From Burkholderia puraquae (lineage in GTDB: Bacteria > Pseudomonadota > Gammaproteobacteria > Burkholderiales > Burkholderiaceae): 64,000 nucleotides of DNA. Location of the stretch: contig NZ_NBYX01000032.1 in the NCBI RefSeq assembly GCF_002099195.1, forward strand, positions 1 to 64,000, written 5' to 3'. This document shows positions 58,345 through 64,000 of this stretch, in pieces. The notes under the pieces are model-generated. The model was given only the letters and a program-made list of their open reading frames with translations. It was not told the DNA's origin and ran no database searches. The position numbers were made by a program, and so were the translations under genes. Numbering within the stretch: position 1 is the first letter of the stretch; each line of letters opens with the position of its first letter.

Positions 58345-60516
58345 ATGTCCTCGAACAATCGACGCGATTTCCTGCGCCTCGCCGCGCAGTCGGCCGGCGC
58401 GATGGCCGCCTATGCGGGCTTCCCGCCCGCGATCCGCAATGCGCTGGCGATGCCGGCTGCCTATCGCACGGGCACGATCCGCGACGTCGAACACGTCGTG
58501 ATCTTCATGCAGGAAAACCGCTCGTTCGACCATTACTTCGGCGGGCTGCGCGGCGTGCGCGGCTTCAATGATCCGCGCCCGCACCTGCTGCCGAGCGGCG
58601 CACCGGTGTGGCAGCAGCCGCCGGCGTCGGTGTTCACGAAGAACTACCATTCGCGCGGCCTCGATCCGTCGGCGCCGTACGTGCTGCCGTTCTACCTCGA
58701 TCCGAAGCAGACGACCGAATTCCAGCCGGGCACCAACCACGGCTGGAGCAGCGGCCACCTGTCCTGGAACAACGGCCAGTGGGACCAGTGGGTGAACCAG
58801 AAGCAGGACGTGCTGACGATGGGCTACCTGAAGCGCCAGGATCTCACGTACCACTACGCATTGGCCGACGCGTTCACGATCTGCGATTCGTACTTCTGTT
58901 CCGCGCACGCCGACACGGCGCCGAACCGCATCTACCTGTGGACCGGCACGGTCGACCCGCGCAACATCTACGGCAACCCGCCGAATGGCCCGGGCATCGG
59001 CGAGCGCGACGACGTGAACGGCTACACGTGGACGACCTACGCTGAGCGCCTCGAGGACGCGAAGATCAGCTGGAAGGTGTACCAGGGCGGCACGGGCATC
59101 CCGGGCGACCCGACCGACAACTACACCGACAACTCGCTGATGTTCTTCAAGCGCTTCCAGGTGAAGGAGGGCGCGAGCGGCCCGCTGGTCGACAAGGGTG
59201 CATCGGACCACACGCTCGCCGAGCTGAAGGCCGACGTGCAGGCGAACCGGCTGCCGCAGGTGTCGTGGATCGTGTCGCCGTACAAGTACAGCGAGCACCC
59301 GCAGGCATCGCCGACCGACGGCGCGTTCTACATCAACATGGTGCTCGAGGCGCTCACGTCGAACCCCGAGGTGTGGGCGAAGACGGTGTTCATCCTCAAC
59401 TACGACGAGAACGACGGGCTGTTCGACCACGTCGTGCCGCCGGTGCCGCCAGTGACGAGCGGCGTGGGCGGCCAGGGCATCGTGTCGTCGAACCTGCTGT
59501 CGAATCTCGGCGACGAGCTGCTCGACCTGAACAAGTACCCGGGCGAAATGAGCCCGCTCGTGCCGGGCGCCGACCCGGGCGGCATCCAGCCGATCGGCCT
59601 CGGGCCGCGCGTGCCGCTGATCATCATCTCGCCGTGGACGAAGGGCGGCTGGGTCTGCTCGGAGACGTTCGACCATACGTCGGTGCTGCGTTTCCTCGAA
59701 GCGCGCTTCGGTGTGAAGGAGCCGAACATCAGCGCATGGCGCCGCTCGATCTGCGGCGACCTCACGTCGGCGTTCGACTTCTCCGCGCGCCCCGACACGC
59801 GCACGGTGAGCTTCACGGTGCCGCAGCACATCGCGACGGCCGGCCAGGCGTACCAGGTGCCCGCGCAGCAGTCGATGCCGGCGCAGGAGCCCGGCACGCG
59901 TCCCGCGCGTGCGCTGCCGTACGAGCTGTTCGTGCACAGCCGCGTGAGCGGGCACGACGACACCGTATCGCTCGACTTCGCGAACACCGGTGACGCAGGC
60001 GCGGCGTTCTACGTGTACGACCGCCGCAACCCGGCGACGCCGCCGCGCCGTTACGCGGTGTCTGCGCACGACCGCTTCGTCGACACGTGGAACACGTCGG
60101 CCGCGCGCGGCGACTACCATCTCGCGGCGTACGGCCCGAACGGCTATCTGTGCGAGTTCCAGGGCAACACGCGGCTCGCCGCGGACGGCCGCCACGCGAA
60201 CCCGGAAGCGAAGATCGGCTACGACGTGCGCAACCGCCACGTGTACCTGCAACTGCGCAACAGCGGGCGTGCGACGTGCCGCGTGACGGTCGACAACGCA
60301 TACAGCCACAAGCATGCGCGGACCTACACGCTGGAGCCGGGCGAGCGCGTCGAGGATCACTTCGAGCTGTCGTCGAGCCACGGCTGGTACGATCTGACGA
60401 TCACCGCGACGACGCTGCGCGGCGGCGACGACAAGGTCGTGCGCCGCTTCGCGGGCCACGTCGAGACGGGCCGGCCGAGCCAGAGCGATCCGGGGCCGGT
60501 GAAGCACACGGCCTGA
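58345..60516 (+). CDS. plcN: Phosphocholine-specific phospholipase C
   Basis: A 723-residue secreted enzyme hydrolysing phosphatidylcholine/sphingomyelin to phosphocholine. The Tat signal has NNRRDFLRLAAQSAGAMAAY. The catalytic acid-phosphatase-like domain contains VVIFMQENRSFDHYFGGLRG, then NDGLFDHVVPPVPP. The C-terminal beta domains contain GEQGTRPARALPYELFVH-type repeats of the PLC_C family. It is close to the non-hemolytic PlcN type. The gene symbol is by similarity to Pseudomonas; in Burkholderia these genes are numbered plc-1 to plc-3. Confidence 0.92.
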   Translation: MSSNNRRDFLRLAAQSAGAMAAYAGFPPAIRNALAMPAAYRTGTIRDVEHVVIFMQENRSFDHYFGGLRGVRGFNDPRPHLLPSGAPVWQQPPASVFTKNYHSRGLDPSAPYVLPFYLDPKQTTEFQPGTNHGWSSGHLSWNNGQWDQWVNQKQDVLTMGYLKRQDLTYHYALADAFTICDSYFCSAHADTAPNRIYLWTGTVDPRNIYGNPPNGPGIGERDDVNGYTWTTYAERLEDAKISWKVYQGGTGIPGDPTDNYTDNSLMFFKRFQVKEGASGPLVDKGASDHTLAELKADVQANRLPQVSWIVSPYKYSEHPQASPTDGAFYINMVLEALTSNPEVWAKTVFILNYDENDGLFDHVVPPVPPVTSGVGGQGIVSSNLLSNLGDELLDLNKYPGEMSPLVPGADPGGIQPIGLGPRVPLIIISPWTKGGWVCSETFDHTSVLRFLEARFGVKEPNISAWRRSICGDLTSAFDFSARPDTRTVSFTVPQHIATAGQAYQVPAQQSMPAQEPGTRPARALPYELFVHSRVSGHDDTVSLDFANTGDAGAAFYVYDRRNPATPPRRYAVSAHDRFVDTWNTSAARGDYHLAAYGPNGYLCEFQGNTRLAADGRHANPEAKIGYDVRNRHVYLQLRNSGRATCRVTVDNAYSHKHARTYTLEPGERVEDHFELSSSHGWYDLTITATTLRGGDDKVVRRFAGHVETGRPSQSDPGPVKHTA

Positions 60517-60723
60517 CGGCCGGCACGCGTCGCGCGATGCGGGCGAGGTCGGCGCCCCCGCGCGACCGCCGCCTGCCGGCTGCGTTTCGGTTGCATTCCG
60601 GCAGGCGGAATTGGTTTTTGGAAACTGAAGACTGTTGACAATGTGCCGGGTCGAGGGTATACAACGACCATTCGCCGATATGGCGCCCTCGTTCTCTACC
60701 GCAGCCTTGCTGCCTGCCCGACC

Positions 60724-61449
60724 ATGACAGCCCCGAACGCGCTCAGCGCCATCGAACTCCTGCAAAGCCAGTCGCTCGCGATGATCGTCCAGGACATGCT
60801 CGAGCGGGCGATCGTGTCCGGCGAATACGCGCCCGGCGAGAAGCTCAACGAAGTCGATATCGCGACCAAGCTGAACGTGTCGCGCGGCCCGGTGCGCGAG
60901 GCGTTCCGCGCGCTCGAGCAGGCCGGGCTGCTGCGTAACGAGAAGAACCGCGGTGTGACCGTGCGCGTCGTGCCGCTGCGCGAGGCCGAGGAGATCTACG
61001 AAGTGCGCGCGATGCTCGACGAGTCGGTTGCGCGCGCGCTCGCGAAGCGCATCTCGCCCGACACGCTGAAGGTGCTGAAGGGCATCATCCAGTCGATGAA
61101 GGGCGCCGCGAAGGCGCACGACGTCACGCGCTATACCGAGCTGAACGTGCAGTTCCACGATGCGATGGTCGTCGGCGTCGGCAACACGCATCTCACCGAT
61201 ACCTACCGCCGGCTCGTACGCCAGCTCGGCCTGCTGCGCCAGGCCGCGATCGAGGCCGAGGAGGATGCGATCGCCGTGTCCGCCGCCGAGCACGACAAGA
61301 TCGTGCAGGCGCTCGCGGGCGGCGACGAGGAGCAGGCGGTCGCGCTCGTGCGCGAGCACGTTGCGCACGGCCTCGCGCGGATGCGGCGCACGCACGAGCA
61401 GGGGCTGCCTGCTACGGGCAAGGCGGCGCGGGAGAAGACCGGCGCGTGA
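60724..61449 (+). CDS. phnR: GntR/FCD-family regulator, phosphonate-utilisation type
   Basis: A 241-residue regulator from ATG 60724 (MTAPNALSAIELLQSQSLAM). The N-terminal winged helix has EKLNEVDIATKLNVSRGPVR and EAFRALEQAGLL. The C-terminal FCD domain includes AEEIYEVRAMLDESVARALA and the metal-ligand His of VQFHDAMV. It resembles the regulators found with 2-aminoethylphosphonate/phosphonoacetate genes in Burkholderia. phnA is 1.7 kb downstream, separated by an inserted pair of genes. Confidence 0.85.
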   Translation: MTAPNALSAIELLQSQSLAMIVQDMLERAIVSGEYAPGEKLNEVDIATKLNVSRGPVREAFRALEQAGLLRNEKNRGVTVRVVPLREAEEIYEVRAMLDESVARALAKRISPDTLKVLKGIIQSMKGAAKAHDVTRYTELNVQFHDAMVVGVGNTHLTDTYRRLVRQLGLLRQAAIEAEEDAIAVSAAEHDKIVQALAGGDEEQAVALVREHVAHGLARMRRTHEQGLPATGKAAREKTGA

Positions 61450-61574
61450 ACGGACACGGTGCGTGCCGTCACACACCGCTCGGTTACGGGCCGGCCGCTC
61501 GTTACGCCGGGCGGGCGTAGCCTCGGTCGAAATCGACGTGGCCCGGGCCAAATACCATGATCGCCAGCAGGTGA

Positions 61575-61847
61575 TTATTTGCGATGTCGTTTGTCGAAGA
61601 CATCATCCAGCACCCAGCCGGTACCAGATTTGCAGTCCACTTGCGTGTATGCGTAGATTTTGGCAACACGATCCATCAGTGGAACACAAGACTCGCCTTT
61701 CCTGATCGTAAAGATCGGTTGGGTCCTGTCGTCGTTTGGTTCGGCAAACGCAGGCATATCTTGAAGCGCCGTCCATTCCTCATCTTTGTATTTCGAGCAC
61801 GCGCTGATCATCAAAGTGAGTGTGGCCAATAGCAGGAGACGTTTCAT
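61575..61847 (-). CDS. Small lipoprotein, probable partner of the upstream papain-like protein
   Basis: A 90-residue lipoprotein from ATG 61847. Signal peptide MKRLLLLATLTLMISAC has the lipobox ISAC, and the mature part has two further Cys (GESCVPLM, QVDCKSGTG). Its ATG overlaps the stop of the 148-residue gene upstream (ATGA, 4 bp), so the two are made together. Pairing an enzyme-like protein with a periplasmic lipoprotein suggests effector and immunity, which is inference only. Confidence 0.7.
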   Translation of the reverse strand: MKRLLLLATLTLMISACSKYKDEEWTALQDMPAFAEPNDDRTQPIFTIRKGESCVPLMDRVAKIYAYTQVDCKSGTGWVLDDVFDKRHRK

Positions 61848-62290
61848 TTCTTCGGATATCGTCGGATTCCAATCAGGCGTTTCGAATGGCGGAGACCGGT
61901 CATCAAGTCTGCGGGGGCTATGATACCAGGCAGTTGCCACCGTGGGTCATAAGCCAGAATTCCCGCCTTGCCAAGTACTTCGGCTATGTTCGATGAGCAA
62001 TTATTGTCGACGAGAGAGTATGGCTTGTTTTCGCGTCGTCGCCTTTTTATCTCGGAGACGATGATCCTTTTATCATCCTTGGATGTATGGAGGAGATAGC
62101 CGATCGTATCGCGTTGCATCTTGGTCTGCTGGCGATTTAGGTGGTTCAGGATGTTATCGACGTCCCATCCGGGGTGCGCTCTACCATATACGACTCCATC
62201 GACCGCAATTACGGCATGTCCGAACTGTGACCCTCTTGAGACGGAGCGGGAGTCGCTAATCAAGATTTCGATGGTTATTGATGAGTGCAT
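61844..62290 (-). CDS. Permuted papain/NlpC-P60-like protein
   Basis: A 148-residue protein with a His before a Cys: FGHAVIAVDGVVYGRAHPGW (His25) and YSLVDNNCSSNIAEVLGKAG (Cys98). This His-then-Cys order and the NNCSSN motif resemble permuted NlpC/P60-type and DUF4105-like amidase folds. There is no signal peptide, so export would need a secretion system. AT-rich codon use sets it apart from its neighbours. It is coupled to the lipoprotein gene. A cell-wall amidase effector is a reasonable guess, but the family is not confirmed. Confidence 0.55.
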   Translation of the reverse strand: MHSSITIEILISDSRSVSRGSQFGHAVIAVDGVVYGRAHPGWDVDNILNHLNRQQTKMQRDTIGYLLHTSKDDKRIIVSEIKRRRRENKPYSLVDNNCSSNIAEVLGKAGILAYDPRWQLPGIIAPADLMTGLRHSKRLIGIRRYPKK

Positions 62291-62631
62291 GAAAGAAAAG
62301 AATGGTTTCTATTTGTCGAATTTTTTAAATCCTGTCATGCGACTTTATATAATAAAACCGAGATAATGAAATGGCAAAAATAAAATTCGTAGTGCAGTAT
62401 GTTGTTTTATAAATTCTATTTTAGATGAGACTTGTCTTATAGATGCGTGATTGTTTTCGCCGGGAGTATCTCGTTTAGGAACAAACGCGGCGCCATGGAT
62501 TGGGCTTGTTCTATTAGCGGGATTCCCTCACTTGTTGTCCGGTCGATGTGCGGGTTCGACAGAAGCTGGCGACGTGATGGTGCTGGCGAGCCGCTGGCCT
62601 TTCCTGCTCCCCGCCGCATTGCACTCGCCCG
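62291..62631. other. AT-rich noncoding stretch
   Basis: No gene is supported. The first 150 bases (e.g. 62330-62450) are strikingly AT-rich for Burkholderia. They probably contain the promoter of the papain-like/lipoprotein pair and mark inserted DNA. After about 62550 the composition returns to GC-rich. Confidence 0.4.
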
Positions 62632-62991
62632 TCACGCCTTGTCCGCCTTCCCCGCCGCACTCGCAAACTTCGCCAGCCACGTATCGACCACCGACGGCTG
62701 CCGGCTCTCGTCCTCCGCGCGCTCCTTGCGGCGGATCGCATTGCGCACGACGTGCGCGCCGACATAGCGGATCGGCTCCGGCGGGAAATGGCCGAGCGGG
62801 CCGCGCGCGGCCATGCGGCGCACGCTCATCGCCTTCAGCGTGTCGGTGATCGCGGCGACTGCTCCCGGAATACCGGCTTCGCCGACGTGGGCGAAGCAGC
62901 CGACGCGGAACGCGTCGACCTGGGCGAGCTTGCCCCGAGACCGAATGTAGCCGCGCTTTTTGACCGCCTGATAAAAACCACGCCGCGGCAC
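62632..62991 (-). pseudogene. phnW: Decayed fragment resembling the C-terminus of PhnW aminotransferase
   Basis: An open frame of 119 residues with no conserved start. The first part, [20 protein letters not shown] then [14 protein letters not shown], resembles the C-terminal segment of 2-aminoethylphosphonate--pyruvate transaminase (FYxxVKxRGY...GKLTxVxxFRVGC). The lysine domain and N-terminal ~250 residues are missing. The tail ([20 protein letters not shown]) does not look like PhnW and may come from another gene, giving a chimera. It lies divergent to phnA, where phnW is expected in Burkholderia phosphonate loci. Family assignment is tentative. Confidence 0.45.
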
Positions 62992-63092
62992 GAGGCGGCC
63001 GGGTAATCACCTTCCTTCCTGTTCTTCACCCCCTCGCCTTTTGCTTTCTGTTCTCTGCATGTTGTTGACAATCTACAGATCATCAATTTTAA

Positions 63093-64000
<908 letters not shown>

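Noticed and set aside
58243-61551. Very long minus-strand frame (1102 codons) opposite plcN and phnR
   Set aside because: It is the antisense shadow of two well-supported GC-rich genes. It has no family motif and a His/Arg/Val-rich composition typical of such shadows.

Overview
The window reads as chromosome 1 of a Burkholderia sensu stricto, most likely of the B. cepacia complex. The evidence is the GC-rich codon use, the block gyrB-dnaN-dnaA // rpmH-rnpA-yidD-yidC-mnmE, a 44-residue L34, a BPSL0761-family protein, and phosphonoacetate-type phosphonate genes. The species call is an inference from gene content.

Layout. Positions 1-475 hold the 3' end of 23S rRNA and the 5S gene of an rRNA operon. 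About 480-33,700 is a patchwork accessory island between that operon and gyrB, next to the chromosomal replication-initiation genes. From left to right it carries: (i) a C5-cytosine methyltransferase, an EVE-domain protein, Vsr and two probable PD-(D/E)XK nucleases, with low-GC patches; (ii) a zinc-motif protein, a large serine recombinase and two ParB/RepB-like proteins with direct repeats; (iii) an HNH nuclease and a HipB-like regulator without HipA; (iv) a Tn7-like TnsA-TnsB-TnsC-TniQ module with an 18-bp perfect palindrome upstream and a possible C4-like structured RNA; (v) a complete type I restriction-modification system (hsdM-hsdS-hsdR); (vi) a HEPN-like protein; (vii) two convergent modules that I consider the most interesting part. 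One encodes XRE / DUF4031 / tandem MazG / uracil-DNA glycosylase. The other is a five-gene operon for an ACP-like protein, an XRE regulator, an ImmA/IrrE metalloprotease, a papain-like protease and a thymidylate-synthase-like protein. An HNH nuclease follows.

From 33,808 to 44,639 lies conserved core: gyrB, dnaN and dnaA leftward, then a DnaA box, the rpmH promoter and rpmH-rnpA-yidD-yidC-mnmE rightward. From 44,640 to 61,449 are ordinary Burkholderia genes: a MASE4-GGDEF cyclase, speG, yaeQ, ada-alkA, gshA, lactate permease, a LysR regulator, phosphocholine-type phospholipase C and a GntR regulator of the phosphonate type. Several genes of 40-56 codons are visible here, plus a strong candidate small RNA with two anti-Shine-Dalgarno CUCCUCC motifs (50,141-50,206, minus). 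The right end (61,575-64,000) is a phosphonate locus apparently interrupted by a lower-GC pair, a permuted papain/NlpC-like protein and a small lipoprotein. It also has a decayed phnW-like fragment and the 5' part of phnA.

How it fits together. The island combines DNA-modification surveillance (Dcm/EVE/Vsr, HsdRMS, HNH), nucleotide-pool and base surveillance (MazG, UDG, TS-like) and mobility functions. The inverted repeats found beside its regulators suggest that several modules are self-repressed. All family assignments come from motifs read by eye; no database search was run.
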